From Streptomyces sp. NBC_00190 (GTDB taxonomy: Bacteria > Actinomycetota > Actinomycetes > Streptomycetales > Streptomycetaceae): 64,000 bases of DNA. Position numbers and translations under genes: made by a program. The notes beneath the pieces are model-generated. The model did not search any database. It was not told the DNA's origin and saw nothing but the letters and a program-made list of their open reading frames with translations. Shown here piece after piece: positions 31,901 to 42,754 of this stretch; position 1 is the first letter of the stretch, and every line of letters begins with the position of its first letter. The stretch is taken from NCBI RefSeq assembly GCF_036203305.1, contig NZ_CP108131.1, positions 4,712,001 through 4,776,000 of the forward strand, read 5' to 3'.

Positions 31901-32545
31901 ATGGCAAAGCAGATCAAGGGCGTCCTGGGCGAGAAGCTCGGCATGACCCAGGTCTGGGACGAGAACAACCGTGTCGTCCCGGTGACCGTGGTCAAGGCCG
32001 GACCCTGCGTCGTTACCCAGGTCCGTACGAACGACATCGACGGCTACGAGTCGGTCCAGATCGCCTTCGGCGAGATCGACCCGCGCAAGGTGAACAAGCC
32101 CCTCAAGGGCCACTTCGCCAAGGCCGACGTGACCCCCCGCCGCCACCTGGTGGAGCTCCGCACCTCCGACGCCAGCGAGTACACGCTCGGCCAGGAGATC
32201 ACTGCTGAGGTGTTCGAGTCCGGCGTCAAGGTTGACGTCACGGGCAACAGCAAGGGCAAGGGCTTCGCCGGTGTCATGAAGCGGCACAACTTCCGGGGCC
32301 TCGGCGCCGGTCACGGTGTGCAGCGCAAGCACCGCTCCCCCGGTTCGATCGGTGGCTGCGCCACCCCTGGGCGTGTCTTCAAGGGCATGCGCATGGCCGG
32401 TCGCATGGGTAACGAGCGTGTCACCACCCAGAACCTGACCATCCACGCGGTTGACGCGGAGAAGGGTCTGCTCCTTATCAAGGGTGCGGTCCCCGGTCCG
32501 AACGGCGGCCTCGTCCTGGTCCGTACCGCGGCCAAGGGGGCTTGA
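31901..32545 (+). CDS. rplC: 50S ribosomal protein L3
   Basis: 214 residues with the L3 hallmarks [13 protein letters not shown] at the N terminus and [22 protein letters not shown] in the extended loop that reaches toward the peptidyl transferase centre. Spacing to rplD is 4 bases. Confidence 0.98.
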   Translation: MAKQIKGVLGEKLGMTQVWDENNRVVPVTVVKAGPCVVTQVRTNDIDGYESVQIAFGEIDPRKVNKPLKGHFAKADVTPRRHLVELRTSDASEYTLGQEITAEVFESGVKVDVTGNSKGKGFAGVMKRHNFRGLGAGHGVQRKHRSPGSIGGCATPGRVFKGMRMAGRMGNERVTTQNLTIHAVDAEKGLLLIKGAVPGPNGGLVLVRTAAKGA

Positions 32546-32549
32546 GGTA

Positions 32550-33200
32550 ATGAGCACCATTGACATCCTTTCGCCGGCAGGCGACAAGGCCGGTACCGTC
32601 GAGCTCCCCGCGGAGATCTTCGACGCGAAGACCAGCGTTCCGCTGATCCACCAGGTCGTTGTCGCTCAGCTGGCTGCTGCCCGTCAGGGCACGCACAAGA
32701 CCAAGCGTCGTGGCGAAGTCCGTGGTGGTGGCCGCAAGCCGTACCGCCAGAAGGGCACCGGCCGCGCGCGCCAGGGTTCGACCCGTGCGCCGCAGTTCGT
32801 CGGCGGTGGCGTCGTCCACGGCCCGCAGCCGCGTGACTACTCCCAGCGGACCCCGAAGAAGATGAAGGCCGCCGCCCTCCGCGGTGCCCTCTCGGACCGT
32901 GCGCGTCACTCCCGCATCCACGTCGTCACCGGCGTGGTCGAGGGTGCCGCCTCCACGAAGGCCGCCAAGACGCTGTTCGGCAAGATCTCGGAGCGCAAGA
33001 ACCTGCTCCTGGTCGTCGAGCGCGCCGACGAGGCCGCGTGGCTGTCCGCCCGCAACCTGCCCCAGGTTCACATCCTGGAGCCGGGCCAGCTGAACACGTA
33101 CGACGTGATCGTCTCTGACGACGTGGTCTTCACTCAGGCCGCTTTCGAGTCCTTCGTGTCTGGCCCCAAGGCCGATGAGACCGAAGGGAGCGACGCCTGA
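32550..33200 (+). CDS. rplD: 50S ribosomal protein L4
   Basis: 216 residues from ATG. It includes the exit-tunnel loop [20 protein letters not shown], where macrolide-resistance changes occur; the sequence looks wild type. L4 is the usual autoregulator of S10 operons in gamma-proteobacteria. The stop and rplW start share one base (TGATG). Confidence 0.98.
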   Translation: MSTIDILSPAGDKAGTVELPAEIFDAKTSVPLIHQVVVAQLAAARQGTHKTKRRGEVRGGGRKPYRQKGTGRARQGSTRAPQFVGGGVVHGPQPRDYSQRTPKKMKAAALRGALSDRARHSRIHVVTGVVEGAASTKAAKTLFGKISERKNLLLVVERADEAAWLSARNLPQVHILEPGQLNTYDVIVSDDVVFTQAAFESFVSGPKADETEGSDA

Positions 33201-33523
33201 TGTCTGAGGCGACCGTTACCAGCAAGACCTTCACTGACCCGCGCGACCTGCTGATCAAGCCGGTTGTCTCGGAGAAGAGCTACGCGCTGCTGGACGAGAA
33301 CAAGTACACGTTCATCGTCGCGCCCGGCTCCAACAAGACCCAGATCAAGCAGGCCGTCGAGGCGGTCTTCGGGGTCAAGGTCACCGGGGTCAACACGATC
33401 AACCGTCAGGGTAAGCGCAAGCGCACCAAGACCGGTTTCGGCAAGCGCGCTGACACCAAGCGCGCCATCGTGACCCTCGCTGAGGGCGACCGAATCGACA
33501 TCTTCGGCGGCCAGGCCTCCTAA
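33200..33523 (+). CDS. rplW: 50S ribosomal protein L23
   Basis: 107 residues with [20 protein letters not shown] typical of L23, which sits at the tunnel exit and docks trigger factor and SRP. It is coupled to rplD by a one-base overlap; rplB follows after 39 bases. Confidence 0.97.
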   Translation: MSEATVTSKTFTDPRDLLIKPVVSEKSYALLDENKYTFIVAPGSNKTQIKQAVEAVFGVKVTGVNTINRQGKRKRTKTGFGKRADTKRAIVTLAEGDRIDIFGGQAS

Positions 33524-33562
33524 CGGAGGTCTAGTCGTCCGGAATCGGACGAGGACTGAGAA

Positions 33563-34399
33563 ATGGGTATCCGCAAGTACAAGCCGACGACCCCGGGCCG
33601 TCGTGGCTCCAGCGTCGCCGACTTTGTCGAGATCACGCGGTCCACGCCGGAGAAGTCGCTGGTTCGCCCTCTGCACAGCAAGGGCGGCCGTAACAACACC
33701 GGCCGGATCACCGTTCGCCACCAGGGTGGTGGACACAAGCGCGCCTACCGCGTGATCGACTTCCGTCGTCACGACAAGGACGGCGTGCCGGCCAAGGTCG
33801 CGCACATCGAGTACGACCCCAACCGCACTGCGCGCATCGCGCTCCTGCACTACGCGGACGGCGAGAAGCGCTACATCATCGCGCCGAAGGCTCTGAAGCA
33901 GGGCGACCGGATTGAGAACGGCCCCACGGCCGACATCAAGCCCGGCAACAACCTGGCCCTCCGCAACATCCCGGTCGGTACCACGATCCACGCGATCGAG
34001 CTCCGTCCCGGTGGTGGCGCCAAGTTCGCCCGTTCCGCGGGTGCCTCCGTGCAGCTGCTGGCGAAGGAGGGCACGATGGCCCACCTTCGTATGCCTTCCG
34101 GTGAGATCCGCCTGGTCGACGCGCGCTGCCGCGCCACCGTCGGTGAGGTCGGCAACGCCGAGCAGTCGAACATCAACTGGGGCAAGGCCGGCCGCATGCG
34201 CTGGAAGGGCGTTCGCCCGTCCGTCCGCGGTGTCGCGATGAACCCGGTTGACCACCCGCACGGTGGTGGTGAGGGCAAGACCAGTGGTGGTCGCCACCCG
34301 GTCTCCCCGTGGGGTCAGAAGGAGGGTCGTACTCGCTCGCCGAAGAAGGCTTCGAGCAAGTACATCGTCCGCCGCCGCAAGACGAACAAGAAGCGCTAG
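33563..34399 (+). CDS. rplB: 50S ribosomal protein L2
   Basis: 278 residues, the normal length. The conserved [22 protein letters not shown] block, needed for peptidyl transferase and subunit association, is intact. Next is rpsS after 12 bases. Confidence 0.98.
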   Translation: MGIRKYKPTTPGRRGSSVADFVEITRSTPEKSLVRPLHSKGGRNNTGRITVRHQGGGHKRAYRVIDFRRHDKDGVPAKVAHIEYDPNRTARIALLHYADGEKRYIIAPKALKQGDRIENGPTADIKPGNNLALRNIPVGTTIHAIELRPGGGAKFARSAGASVQLLAKEGTMAHLRMPSGEIRLVDARCRATVGEVGNAEQSNINWGKAGRMRWKGVRPSVRGVAMNPVDHPHGGGEGKTSGGRHPVSPWGQKEGRTRSPKKASSKYIVRRRKTNKKR

Positions 34400-34411
34400 G
34401 AGCGGGTTTAG

Positions 34412-34693
34412 ATGCCGCGCAGTCTCAAGAAGGGGCCCTTCGTCGACGACCACCTCGTAAAGAAGGTGGACGTCCAGAACGAAGCCGGCACCAAGAACGT
34501 CATCAAGACCTGGTCCCGTCGCTCGATGATCATCCCCAGCATGCTGGGTCACACCATCGCGGTGCACAACGGCAAGACCCACGTCCCGGTGTTCGTCACC
34601 GAGTCGATGGTCGGCCACAAGCTCGGCGAGTTCTCGCCGACTCGCACCTTCCGCGGCCACGTCAAGGACGACCGGAAGTCGAAGCGCCGCTAA
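34412..34693 (+). CDS. rpsS: 30S ribosomal protein S19
   Basis: 93 residues beginning [15 protein letters not shown] and containing [20 protein letters not shown], diagnostic of S19, a 30S head protein that pairs with S13. It lies between rplB and rplV. Confidence 0.98.
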   Translation: MPRSLKKGPFVDDHLVKKVDVQNEAGTKNVIKTWSRRSMIIPSMLGHTIAVHNGKTHVPVFVTESMVGHKLGEFSPTRTFRGHVKDDRKSKRR

Positions 34694-34736
34694 AGGCGGG
34701 GTGGTTACGACTATGACTTACACCGAAGGGACAACC

Positions 34737-35084
34737 ATGGAAGCCAGGGCCCAGGCGCGGTACATCCGCGTCACGCCCATGAAGGCCCGCCGAGTGGTGG
34801 ACCTTATCCGTGGCATGGATGCCACGGATGCTCAGGCGGTCCTGCGTTTCGCCCCGCAGGCCGCGAGCGTGCCGGTCGGCAAGGTGCTTGACAGCGCCAT
34901 TGCCAACGCCGCACACAACTACAACCACCCGGACGCTTCTTCGCTGTTCATCAGCGAGGCGTTCGTGGACGAGGGCCCGACCCTGAAGCGGTTCCGTCCG
35001 CGTGCGCAGGGCCGTGCCTACCGGATCCGCAAGCGGACCAGCCACATCACCGTGGTCGTCAGCAGCAAGGAAGGTTCCCGGTAA
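34737..35084 (+). CDS. rplV: 50S ribosomal protein L22
   Basis: 115 residues from the ATG at 34737, behind GAAGGGA; an ATG at 34713 would add 8 unlikely residues. L22 lines the exit tunnel; the loop [20 protein letters not shown] is wild-type-like. The stop overlaps the rpsC start by one base (TAATG). Confidence 0.96.
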   Translation: MEARAQARYIRVTPMKARRVVDLIRGMDATDAQAVLRFAPQAASVPVGKVLDSAIANAAHNYNHPDASSLFISEAFVDEGPTLKRFRPRAQGRAYRIRKRTSHITVVVSSKEGSR

Positions 35085-35926
35085 TGGGCCAGAAGGTAAA
35101 CCCGCACGGGTTCCGGCTCGGCATCACCACCGACTTCAAGTCGCGTTGGTACGCCGACAAGCTGTACAAGGACTACGTCAAGGAAGACGTCGCCATCCGT
35201 CGGATGATGACGTCCGGCATGGAGCGCGCCGGCATCTCGAAGGTTGAGATCGAGCGCACCCGTGACCGCGTGCGTGTGGACATCCACACCGCTCGTCCGG
35301 GCATCGTCATCGGCCGCCGTGGCGCCGAGGCCGACCGCATCCGCGGTGACCTCGAGAAGCTCACGGGCAAGCAGGTCCAGCTGAACATCCTCGAGGTCAA
35401 GAACCCCGAGCTCGACGCTCAGCTGGTTGCCCAGGCCGTTGCCGAGCAGCTCTCCTCCCGCGTCTCCTTCCGTCGCGCCATGCGTAAGAGCATGCAGGGC
35501 ACGATGAAGGCCGGCGCCAAGGGCATCAAGATCCAGTGTGGCGGTCGTCTCGGCGGCGCCGAGATGTCCCGCTCCGAGTTCTACCGCGAGGGTCGTGTGC
35601 CGCTGCACACGCTGCGCGCGAACGTGGACTACGGCTTCTTCGAGGCCAAGACCACCTTCGGCCGTATCGGTGTGAAGGTCTGGATCTACAAGGGCGACGT
35701 CAAGAACATCGCCGAGGTTCGCGCCGAGAACGCTGCGGCCCGTGCGGGTAACCGCCCGGCCCGTGGTGCCGCAGGCGCAGGCGACCGTCCCGCCGGCCGT
35801 GGTGGCCGTGGTGGCGAGCGCGGCGGCCGTGGTGGCCGCAAGCCGCAGCAGGCTGCTGGTGCCGAGGCCCCCAAGGCCGACGCTCCCGCCGCCGCTCCGG
35901 CCGAGAGCACCGGAACGGAGGCCTGA
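35084..35926 (+). CDS. rpsC: 30S ribosomal protein S3 with long low-complexity C-terminal tail
   Basis: 280 residues, against about 210-240 in many bacteria. The KH domain motif [19 protein letters not shown] is present. From about residue 215 the tail becomes Arg/Gly-rich ([16 protein letters not shown]) and then Ala/Pro/Glu-rich, with a composition unlike the folded core. S3 lines the mRNA entry tunnel. It is coupled to rplV by a one-base overlap; rplP follows after 5 bases. Confidence 0.97.
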   Translation: MGQKVNPHGFRLGITTDFKSRWYADKLYKDYVKEDVAIRRMMTSGMERAGISKVEIERTRDRVRVDIHTARPGIVIGRRGAEADRIRGDLEKLTGKQVQLNILEVKNPELDAQLVAQAVAEQLSSRVSFRRAMRKSMQGTMKAGAKGIKIQCGGRLGGAEMSRSEFYREGRVPLHTLRANVDYGFFEAKTTFGRIGVKVWIYKGDVKNIAEVRAENAAARAGNRPARGAAGAGDRPAGRGGRGGERGGRGGRKPQQAAGAEAPKADAPAAAPAESTGTEA

Positions 35927-35931
35927 CCGAC

Positions 35932-36351
35932 ATGCTGATCCCTCGTAGGGTCAAGCACCGCAAGCAGCACCACCCCAAGCGCAGTGGTATGGCGAAGGGC
36001 GGTACTGAGGTCACGTTCGGTGAGTACGGCATCCAGGCGCTGACCCCGGCGTACGTGACGAACCGCCAGATCGAGGCGGCTCGTATTGCGATGACCCGCC
36101 ACATCAAGCGTGGCGGCAAGGTCTGGATCAACATCTACCCGGACCGTCCGCTGACGAAGAAGCCTGCCGAGACCCGCATGGGTTCCGGTAAGGGTTCTCC
36201 CGAGTGGTGGATCGCCAACGTGCACCCGGGCCGGGTCATGTTCGAGCTGTCCTACCCGAACGAGAAGATTGCTCGTGAGGCGCTCACCCGCGCTGCTCAC
36301 AAGCTTCCGATGAAGTGCCGGATTGTTCGGCGCGAGGCAGGTGAGTCGTGA
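35932..36351 (+). CDS. rplP: 50S ribosomal protein L16
   Basis: 139 residues beginning [14 protein letters not shown]16 stabilises A- and P-site tRNA on the 50S. The [21 protein letters not shown] block is typical. The stop overlaps the rpmC ATG by one base. Confidence 0.97.
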   Translation: MLIPRRVKHRKQHHPKRSGMAKGGTEVTFGEYGIQALTPAYVTNRQIEAARIAMTRHIKRGGKVWINIYPDRPLTKKPAETRMGSGKGSPEWWIANVHPGRVMFELSYPNEKIAREALTRAAHKLPMKCRIVRREAGES

Positions 36352-36575
36352 TGGCGACGGGAACCAAGGCGTCCGAGCTGCGTGAGCTCGGCAACGAGGA
36401 GCTCGTTGGCAAGCTGCGCGAGGCCAAGGAGGAGCTGTTCAAGCTCCGCTTCCAGGCGGCCACGGGTCAGCTGGAGAACAACGGCCGGCTCAAGTCCGTC
36501 CGTAAGGACATCGCTCGCATCTACACCCTGATGCACGAGCGTGAGCTCGGTATCGAGACGGTGGAGAGCGCCTGA
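36351..36575 (+). CDS. rpmC: 50S ribosomal protein L29
   Basis: 74 residues from the ATG at 36351 (a GTG three bases earlier is also possible). Two helices, with [20 protein letters not shown] and [14 protein letters not shown]29 sits by the tunnel exit with L23. The stop overlaps the rpsQ ATG by one base. Confidence 0.96.
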   Translation: MATGTKASELRELGNEELVGKLREAKEELFKLRFQAATGQLENNGRLKSVRKDIARIYTLMHERELGIETVESA

Positions 36576-36856
36576 TGAGCGAGAACAACGTGACTGAGAA
36601 GACCGAGCGCGGTTTCCGCAAGACCCGTGAGGGTCTGGTCGTCAGCGACAAGATGGACAAGACCGTCGTCGTCGCCGTCGAGGACCGCGTGAAGCACGCC
36701 CTGTACGGCAAGGTCATCCGCCGTACGAACAAGCTCAAGGCTCACGACGAGCAGAACGCTGCCGGCGTCGGCGACCGCGTCCTCATCATGGAGACGCGTC
36801 CGCTGTCGGCGAGCAAGCGCTGGCGCATCGTCGAGATCCTCGAGAAGGCCAAGTAA
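36575..36856 (+). CDS. rpsQ: 30S ribosomal protein S17
   Basis: 93 residues with [20 protein letters not shown], diagnostic of S17 (OB fold, primary 16S binder). It closes the first block of the S10 cluster; a hairpin and a 106-base spacer follow. Confidence 0.97.
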   Translation: MSENNVTEKTERGFRKTREGLVVSDKMDKTVVVAVEDRVKHALYGKVIRRTNKLKAHDEQNAAGVGDRVLIMETRPLSASKRWRIVEILEKAK

Positions 36857-36860
36857 TTCG

Positions 36861-36880
36861 TCCGGGGGGTTTCCCCCGGA
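36861..36880 (+). terminator. Hairpin between rpsQ and rplN
   Basis: Perfect 8-bp stem TCCGGGGG / CCCCCGGA, loop GTTT, starting 4 bases after the rpsQ stop. A weaker GGTGGGGGC ... GCCCCCGCC pairing follows. It marks the S10/spc boundary and may be a partial terminator or processing site. Confidence 0.65.
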
Positions 36881-36962
36881 TTCGTTCCGCCAGGCTCGGT
36901 GGGGGCCCAGCTCCTCGGAGTGAAGCCCCCGCCGGGAACCGGCAGACAAACAGGAGATACAC

Positions 36963-37331
36963 GTGATCCAGCAGGAGTCGCGACTGCGTATCGCCGACAA
37001 CACTGGTGCCAAGGAAATCCTTTGCATCCGTGTTCTCGGTGGTTCCGGTCGCCGCTACGCGGGCATCGGTGACGTCATCGTCGCCACCGTCAAGGACGCG
37101 ATCCCCGGTGGCAACGTGAAGAAGGGTGACGTCGTCAAGGCGGTCATCGTTCGCACCGTCAAGGAGCGTCGCCGCCAGGACGGCTCGTACATCCGCTTTG
37201 ACGAGAACGCCGCCGTCATTCTGAAGAACGACGGCGACCCTCGCGGCACCCGTATCTTCGGCCCGGTGGGCCGTGAGCTGCGCGAGAAGAAGTTCATGAA
37301 GATCATCTCGCTCGCGCCGGAGGTGCTGTAA
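36963..37331 (+). CDS. rplN: 50S ribosomal protein L14
   Basis: 122 residues from a GTG with AGGAG upstream; begins [18 protein letters not shown]. It is at the subunit interface. First gene of the spc block; rplX follows after 2 bases. Confidence 0.98.
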   Translation: MIQQESRLRIADNTGAKEILCIRVLGGSGRRYAGIGDVIVATVKDAIPGGNVKKGDVVKAVIVRTVKERRRQDGSYIRFDENAAVILKNDGDPRGTRIFGPVGRELREKKFMKIISLAPEVL

Positions 37332-37333
37332 GC

Positions 37334-37657
37334 ATGAAGATCAAGAAGGGCGACCTGGTTCAGGTCATCACCGGTAAGGACAAGGGCAAGCAGGGCAAGG
37401 TCATCGTTGCCTTCCCCGCTGAGAACCGCGTCCTCGTCGAGGGTGTCAACCGGGTCAAGAAGCACACCAAGGCCGGTCAGACCGCTGGTGGCTCGCAGAC
37501 CGGTGGCATCGTGATCACCGAGGCGCCGATCCACGTCAGCAACGTTCAGCTGGTTGTGGAGAAGGACGGCCAGAAGGTCGTCACCCGCGTCGGTTTCCGC
37601 TTCGACGACGAGGGCAACAAGATCCGCGTTGCCAAGCGGACGGGTGAGGACATCTGA
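37334..37657 (+). CDS. rplX: 50S ribosomal protein L24
   Basis: 107 residues with the KOW motif [20 protein letters not shown]. An early 23S-binding assembly protein. One-base overlap with rplE. Confidence 0.97.
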   Translation: MKIKKGDLVQVITGKDKGKQGKVIVAFPAENRVLVEGVNRVKKHTKAGQTAGGSQTGGIVITEAPIHVSNVQLVVEKDGQKVVTRVGFRFDDEGNKIRVAKRTGEDI

Positions 37658-38208
37658 TGGCTACCACTCCGCGTCTCAAGACGAAGTACCGCGAGGACAT
37701 CGCGGGCAAGCTGCGTGAAGAGTTCTCCTACGAGAACGTCATGCAGATCCCCGGCCTCGTGAAGATCGTGGTCAACATGGGTGTGGGCGACGCCGCCCGC
37801 GACTCCAAGCTGATCGACGGCGCCATCCGCGACCTGACGACGATCACCGGTCAGAAGCCGGCCGTCACGAAGGCCCGCAAGTCCATCGCGCAGTTCAAGC
37901 TGCGCGAGGGTCAGCCGATCGGCTGCCACGTCACCCTCCGTGGTGACCGCATGTGGGAGTTCCTGGACCGTACGCTGTCGCTCGCGCTTCCGCGTATCCG
38001 TGACTTCCGTGGTCTGTCGCCGAAGCAGTTCGACGGCCGTGGCAACTACACCTTCGGTCTCACGGAGCAGGTCATGTTCCACGAGATCGACCAGGACAAG
38101 ATCGACCGTACCCGGGGTATGGACATCACCGTGGTCACCACGGCGACCAACGACGCTGAGGGCCGCGCGCTCCTTCGTCACCTCGGCTTCCCCTTCAAGG
38201 AGGCGTAA
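37657..38208 (+). CDS. rplE: 50S ribosomal protein L5
   Basis: 183 residues, with [19 protein letters not shown] and [21 protein letters not shown]5 binds 5S rRNA and forms the B1b bridge with S13. rpsZ follows after 5 bases. Confidence 0.98.
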   Translation: MATTPRLKTKYREDIAGKLREEFSYENVMQIPGLVKIVVNMGVGDAARDSKLIDGAIRDLTTITGQKPAVTKARKSIAQFKLREGQPIGCHVTLRGDRMWEFLDRTLSLALPRIRDFRGLSPKQFDGRGNYTFGLTEQVMFHEIDQDKIDRTRGMDITVVTTATNDAEGRALLRHLGFPFKEA

Positions 38209-38213
38209 GCGAG

Positions 38214-38399
38214 ATGGCGAAGAAGGCTCTCATCGCGAAGGCTGCCCGCAAGCCCAAGTTCGGTGTGCGTGCGTACACCCGCTGCCAGCGCTGCGGTCGT
38301 CCCCACTCCGTGTACCGCAAGTTCGGCCTGTGCCGCGTCTGCCTTCGTGAGATGGCTCACCGTGGCGAGCTGCCGGGCGTGACCAAGAGCTCCTGGTAA
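38214..38399 (+). CDS. rpsZ: 30S ribosomal protein S14, zinc-binding type
   Basis: 61 residues with Cys24, Cys27, Cys40 and Cys43 forming a zinc ribbon ([20 protein letters not shown]). This is the short type Z S14; Streptomyces also keep a zinc-free paralogue under Zur control elsewhere (known for the group). A 222-bp spacer follows. Confidence 0.97.
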   Translation: MAKKALIAKAARKPKFGVRAYTRCQRCGRPHSVYRKFGLCRVCLREMAHRGELPGVTKSSW

Positions 38400-38621
38400 T
38401 TCCCCCTCGTCCGCAAGGACTTGGGCGGTACCAGGCACTCTCGGTAAGCATCTGGTCGGTGGGTGCCCAGCTCCGCATGCCGTAGGCTTGTGGGGTTGGG
38501 CGTCCGCCGCCCTATCGACTTACTACGCCGTAGGTCCCCGCACCGCACCCGTCCCGCCACTGAGTGGGGAGAGGGATGGCGCATACAGGAAACCCCGGCG
38601 AGAGAGGCCGAAGGCCACTTC

Positions 38622-39020
38622 ATGACCATGACTGACCCGATCGCAGACATGCTGACCCGTCTGCGTAACGCTAACTCGGCGTACCACGACACCGTCGTGA
38701 TGCCGCACAGCAAGATCAAGTCGCACATCGCAGAGATCCTCAAGCAGGAGGGTTTCATCACCGGCTGGAAGGTCGAGGACGCCGAGGTCGGCAAGAACCT
38801 CGTCCTCGAGCTGAAGTTCGGGCCGAACCGTGAGCGCTCCATCGCGGGCATCAAGCGGATCTCGAAGCCCGGTCTGCGCGTGTACGCGAAGTCCACCAAC
38901 CTGCCGAAGGTCCTCGGCGGCCTGGGCGTGGCGATCATCTCCACGTCCCACGGTCTCCTGACCGGCCAGCAGGCAGGCAAGAAGGGCGTAGGTGGGGAAG
39001 TCCTCGCCTACGTCTGGTAG
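38622..39020 (+). CDS. rpsH: 30S ribosomal protein S8
   Basis: 132 residues from ATG with an AGAGAGG-type site upstream; contains [20 protein letters not shown] and STSHGLLT near the end. S8 is a primary 16S binder and the known spc-operon regulator in E. coli. The 222-bp spacer before it (38400-38621) holds no gene; a TAGGCT at 38483-38488 could be a -10 box but no -35 is clear. Confidence 0.98.
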   Translation: MTMTDPIADMLTRLRNANSAYHDTVVMPHSKIKSHIAEILKQEGFITGWKVEDAEVGKNLVLELKFGPNRERSIAGIKRISKPGLRVYAKSTNLPKVLGGLGVAIISTSHGLLTGQQAGKKGVGGEVLAYVW

Positions 39021-39040
39021 TCGGGAACGGAGGAAAAGCA

Positions 39041-39580
39041 ATGTCGCGAATCGGCAAGCTCCCCATCCAGGTTCCCGCCGGTGTGGACGTCACCATCGAT
39101 GGCAGCACGGTTGCCGTGAAGGGCCCCAAGGGTTCCCTCACGCACACCGTTAAGGCGCCCATCGCAGTCGTCAAGGGTGAGGACGGCGTTCTGAACGTCA
39201 CCCGCCCGAACGACGAGCGTCAGAACAAGGCCCTGCACGGCCTGTCCCGCACGCTGGTGGCGAACATGATCACCGGTGTGACCACGGGGTACGTCAAGGC
39301 TCTCGAGATCAGCGGTGTCGGTTACCGCGTGGCCGCGAAGGGCTCCAACCTGGAGTTCCAGCTCGGCTACAGCCACCCGATCCTGGTGGAGGCGCCCGAG
39401 GGCATCTCCTTCAAGGTCGAGTCGCCGACCAAGTTCTCGGTCGAGGGCATCGACAAGCAGAAGGTCGGCGAGGTCGCCGCCAACATCCGCAAGCTGCGGA
39501 AGCCCGACCCGTACAAGGCCAAGGGTGTCAAGTACGCCGGCGAGGTCATCCGCCGCAAGGTCGGAAAGGCTGGTAAGTAG
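39041..39580 (+). CDS. rplF: 50S ribosomal protein L6
   Basis: 179 residues beginning [17 protein letters not shown], with the C-terminal signature [21 protein letters not shown]6 lies near the factor-binding site. rplR follows after 2 bases. Confidence 0.98.
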   Translation: MSRIGKLPIQVPAGVDVTIDGSTVAVKGPKGSLTHTVKAPIAVVKGEDGVLNVTRPNDERQNKALHGLSRTLVANMITGVTTGYVKALEISGVGYRVAAKGSNLEFQLGYSHPILVEAPEGISFKVESPTKFSVEGIDKQKVGEVAANIRKLRKPDPYKAKGVKYAGEVIRRKVGKAGK

Positions 39581-39582
39581 CC

Positions 39583-39966
39583 ATGGCATACGGTGTGAAG
39601 ATCGCCAAGGGCGACGCGTACAAGCGCGCTGCCAAGGCTCGCCGCCACATCCGCATCCGCAAGAACGTCTCGGGTACGGCGGAGCGTCCGCGCCTCGTCG
39701 TGACGCGTTCCAACCGCAACATCGTTGCTCAGGTCATCGACGACCTCCAGGGTCACACCCTGGCGTCCGCGTCGACCCTGGACACCTCGATCCGCGGTGG
39801 CGAAGGCGACAAGAGCGCCCAGGCCCAGGCCGTCGGCGCGCTCGTCGCCGAGCGTGCCAAGGCTGCGGGTGTCGAGACCGTCGTGTTCGACCGCGGTGGC
39901 AACCGATACGCCGGGCGCATTGCCGCTCTGGCTGACGCCGCCCGCGAAGCCGGGCTGAAGTTCTAA
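39583..39966 (+). CDS. rplR: 50S ribosomal protein L18
   Basis: 127 residues with [20 protein letters not shown] and [20 protein letters not shown], typical of L18, which binds 5S rRNA with L5. Confidence 0.98.
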   Translation: MAYGVKIAKGDAYKRAAKARRHIRIRKNVSGTAERPRLVVTRSNRNIVAQVIDDLQGHTLASASTLDTSIRGGEGDKSAQAQAVGALVAERAKAAGVETVVFDRGGNRYAGRIAALADAAREAGLKF

Positions 39967-40011
39967 GCCCCGGTTCCGGGACTCACGGACGTAACAGAGA
40001 GAGGTAATCCA

Positions 40012-40614
40012 ATGGCTGGACCCCAGCGCCGCGGAAGCGGTGCCGGTGGCGGCGAGCGGCGGGACCGGAAGGGTCGCGACGGTGGCCCTGCCGCCGAGAA
40101 GACCGCTTACGTTGAGCGCGTTGTCGCGATCAACCGCGTCGCCAAGGTTGTCAAGGGTGGTCGCCGCTTCAGCTTCACCGCGCTGGTCGTGGTGGGCGAC
40201 GGTGACGGCACTGTAGGTGTCGGTTACGGCAAGGCCAAGGAAGTTCCCGCGGCCATTGCCAAGGGTGTCGAGGAAGCCAAGAAGAACTTCTTCAAGGTTC
40301 CGCGCATCCAGGGCACCATCCCGCACCCGATCCAGGGTGAGAAGGCTGCGGGCGTCGTCCTGCTGAAGCCTGCTTCCCCCGGTACCGGTGTTATCGCCGG
40401 TGGCCCGGTGCGCGCCGTTCTGGAGTGCGCCGGCGTTCACGACATCCTGTCGAAGTCCCTGGGCTCCGACAACGCGATCAACATCGTGCACGCGACCGTG
40501 GCGGCCCTCCAGGGCCTGCAGCGTCCCGAGGAGATCGCGGCTCGCCGTGGTCTGCCCCTCGAGGACGTCGCCCCCGCGGCTCTGCTTCGTGCGCGTGCTG
40601 GGGCGGGTGCGTAA
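40012..40614 (+). CDS. rpsE: 30S ribosomal protein S5
   Basis: 200 residues. A Gly/Arg-rich start (about 1-30) precedes the double-stranded-RNA-binding-like domain and the [20 protein letters not shown] loop. S5 acts in decoding fidelity. The stop overlaps the rpmD ATG by one base. Confidence 0.98.
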   Translation: MAGPQRRGSGAGGGERRDRKGRDGGPAAEKTAYVERVVAINRVAKVVKGGRRFSFTALVVVGDGDGTVGVGYGKAKEVPAAIAKGVEEAKKNFFKVPRIQGTIPHPIQGEKAAGVVLLKPASPGTGVIAGGPVRAVLECAGVHDILSKSLGSDNAINIVHATVAALQGLQRPEEIAARRGLPLEDVAPAALLRARAGAGA

Positions 40615-40796
40615 TGGCTCGCCTCAAGATCACGCAGACGAAGTCGTACATCGGCAGCAAGCAGAACCACCGCGACACTCTGCGTTCGCTCGGGCTGAAG
40701 CGCCTGAACGACGTGGTCGTCAAGGAGGACCGCCCCGAGTTCCGCGGAATGGTGCACACCGTCCGCCACCTCGTGACGGTTGAGGAGGTTGACTAA
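40614..40796 (+). CDS. rpmD: 50S ribosomal protein L30
   Basis: 60 residues beginning [20 protein letters not shown]; the length and fold pattern fit L30. It overlaps the rpsE stop by one base and ends 1 base before rplO. Confidence 0.96.
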   Translation: MARLKITQTKSYIGSKQNHRDTLRSLGLKRLNDVVVKEDRPEFRGMVHTVRHLVTVEEVD

Positions 40797-40797
40797 C

Positions 40798-41253
40798 ATG
40801 GCTGAGAACAGCCCGCTGAAGGCCCACAACCTCCGTCCCGCCCCCGGCGCCAAGACCGCGAAGACCCGTGTCGGTCGTGGTGAGGCGTCGAAGGGTAAGA
40901 CGGCCGGTCGTGGTACGAAGGGCCAGAAGGCCCGCTACCAGATCCCGCAGCGCTTCGAGGGTGGGCAGATGCCCCTCCACATGCGCCTGCCGAAGCTCAA
41001 GGGCTTCAAGAACCCGTTCCGCACCGAGTTCCAGGTTGTCAACCTGGACAAGCTCGGCGCTCTCTACCCCGAGGGTGGAGAAGTCACGGTGGCCGACCTG
41101 GTCGCCAAGGGCGCGGTTCGCAAGAACAGCCTCGTCAAGGTCCTGGGCCAGGGCGAGCTCTCCGTGGCGCTGCAGGTTTCGGTTGACGCCGTCTCCGCCT
41201 CCGCCAAGGAGAAGATTGCCGCTGCCGGCGGCACTGTCACCGAGCTCGTCTAA
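40798..41253 (+). CDS. rplO: 50S ribosomal protein L15
   Basis: 151 residues from the ATG at 40798, with the usual basic Gly-rich N-terminal extension ([20 protein letters not shown]) that threads through 23S rRNA. It is the last r-protein gene before secY and is followed by a strong terminator. Confidence 0.97.
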   Translation: MAENSPLKAHNLRPAPGAKTAKTRVGRGEASKGKTAGRGTKGQKARYQIPQRFEGGQMPLHMRLPKLKGFKNPFRTEFQVVNLDKLGALYPEGGEVTVADLVAKGAVRKNSLVKVLGQGELSVALQVSVDAVSASAKEKIAAAGGTVTELV

Positions 41254-41286
41254 GACGAAATCAGTGGCTGAATAGCTCGAAACCCG

Positions 41287-41320
41287 ACCGGGGATGCCTC
41301 ACATATGGGGCATCCCCGGT
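41287..41320 (+). terminator. Terminator after rplO
   Basis: 12-bp arms ACCGGGGATGCC (41287-41298) and GGCATCCCCGGT (41309-41320) with a 10-base loop, followed by TGGTCGTTCC. It separates spc from secY-adk-map. Confidence 0.85.
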
Positions 41321-41326
41321 TGGTCG

Positions 41327-41356
41327 TTCCACGGAAGGCACACTCGCCGGTAAGGT
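41327..41356 (+). promoter_or_regulatory. Possible secY promoter
   Basis: TTCCAC (41327-41332), 18-bp spacer, TAAGGT (41351-41356), between the rplO terminator and the secY start. The -35 match is poor, so this is a position-based suggestion. Confidence 0.35.
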
Positions 41357-41440
41357 GGCGTGCACCTTTGCTTTGTCGTATTCGTCGATCCCTCAGACCG
41401 TCACCTCTGACGCAGTAGCGCGGGGGTCGCAGGAGGCACC

Positions 41441-42754
41441 GTGCTCACCGCGTTCGCCCGGGCGTTCAAGACGCCCGACCTGCGCAAGAAGCTGCTCTTC
41501 ACGCTCGGCATCATCGTGCTGTTCCGGCTCGGGTCCCACATCCCGGTACCCGGCGTGAGCTACAAGAACGTACAGATCTGTGTTGACCAGGCAGGCAGCA
41601 GCAACGGGCTGTTCGGTCTCGTCAACATGTTCAGCGGCGGTGCGCTGCTGCAGATCACGATCTTCGCGCTCGGCATCATGCCGTACATCACGGCGAGCAT
41701 CATCCTGCAGCTGCTGACCGTGGTCATCCCGAAGCTGGAGAACCTCAAAAAAGAGGGACAGTCCGGCACGGCGAAGATCACTCAGTACACGCGCTATTTG
41801 ACGGTCGCCCTCGCGATCCTGCAGGGCACCGGCCTGGTCGCCACCGCCCGCACGGGCGCCCTTTTCGGGACCTGCCCGGTCGGCCGCGAGATCGTTCCGG
41901 ACCGGTCGATCTTCACCACGATCGTCATGGTGATCACCATGACCGCCGGCACCTGCGTCGTCATGTGGCTCGGTGAGCTCATCACCGACCGCGGCATCGG
42001 CAACGGCATGTCGATCCTCATGTTCATCTCGATCGCCGCGGGCTTCATCGGCGCCCTCTGGGCCATCAAGCTCCAGGGCAAGATCGCGGGCGGCTGGGTC
42101 GAGTTCGGCGTGGTCATCATCGTCGGCCTGGTGATGGTCGCCCTGGTGGTCTTCGTCGAGCAGGCGCAGCGCCGGATCCCGGTCCAGTACGCGAAGCGCA
42201 TGATCGGTCGCCGCGCGTACGGCGGCACCTCGACCTACATCCCGCTGAAGGTGAACCAGGCGGGTGTCATTCCCGTCATCTTCGCCTCGTCGCTGCTGTA
42301 CATCCCGGCGCTGATCGTCCAGTTCAGCGGATCCCAGGCGGGCTGGGCCACTTGGATCCAGAAGCACTTCGTCAAGGGTGACCACCCGTACTACATCGCG
42401 ACGTACTTCCTCCTGATCGTCTTCTTCGCGTTCTTCTACGTGGCGATTTCGTTCAACCCCGAGGAAGTTGCAGACAACATGAAGAAGTATGGTGGGTTCA
42501 TCCCGGGTATCCGCGCCGGTCGACCTACCGCCGAGTACCTGAGCTACGTACTCAACCGGATCACCTGGCCGGGGTCGCTGTACCTGGGTCTCATCGCTCT
42601 TGTGCCGACGATGGCGTTGGCCGGCTTCGGAGCGAACCAGAACTTCCCGTTCGGCGGGACGAGCATCCTGATCATCGTGGGTGTGGGTCTGGAAACCGTG
42701 AAGCAGATCGAGAGCCAGCTCCAGCAGCGTAATTACGAAGGGTTCCTCCGCTGA
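41441..42754 (+). CDS. secY: Preprotein translocase subunit SecY
   Basis: 437 residues from a GTG behind AGGAGG. About ten membrane helices form the SecYEG channel. It begins MLTAFARAFKTPDLRKKLLF and contains the plug and the cytoplasmic loop with QRRIPVQYAKRMIG. The stop shares one base with the adk start (TGATG), so the two are translationally coupled, the usual actinobacterial arrangement. Confidence 0.98.
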   Translation: MLTAFARAFKTPDLRKKLLFTLGIIVLFRLGSHIPVPGVSYKNVQICVDQAGSSNGLFGLVNMFSGGALLQITIFALGIMPYITASIILQLLTVVIPKLENLKKEGQSGTAKITQYTRYLTVALAILQGTGLVATARTGALFGTCPVGREIVPDRSIFTTIVMVITMTAGTCVVMWLGELITDRGIGNGMSILMFISIAAGFIGALWAIKLQGKIAGGWVEFGVVIIVGLVMVALVVFVEQAQRRIPVQYAKRMIGRRAYGGTSTYIPLKVNQAGVIPVIFASSLLYIPALIVQFSGSQAGWATWIQKHFVKGDHPYYIATYFLLIVFFAFFYVAISFNPEEVADNMKKYGGFIPGIRAGRPTAEYLSYVLNRITWPGSLYLGLIALVPTMALAGFGANQNFPFGGTSILIIVGVGLETVKQIESQLQQRNYEGFLR

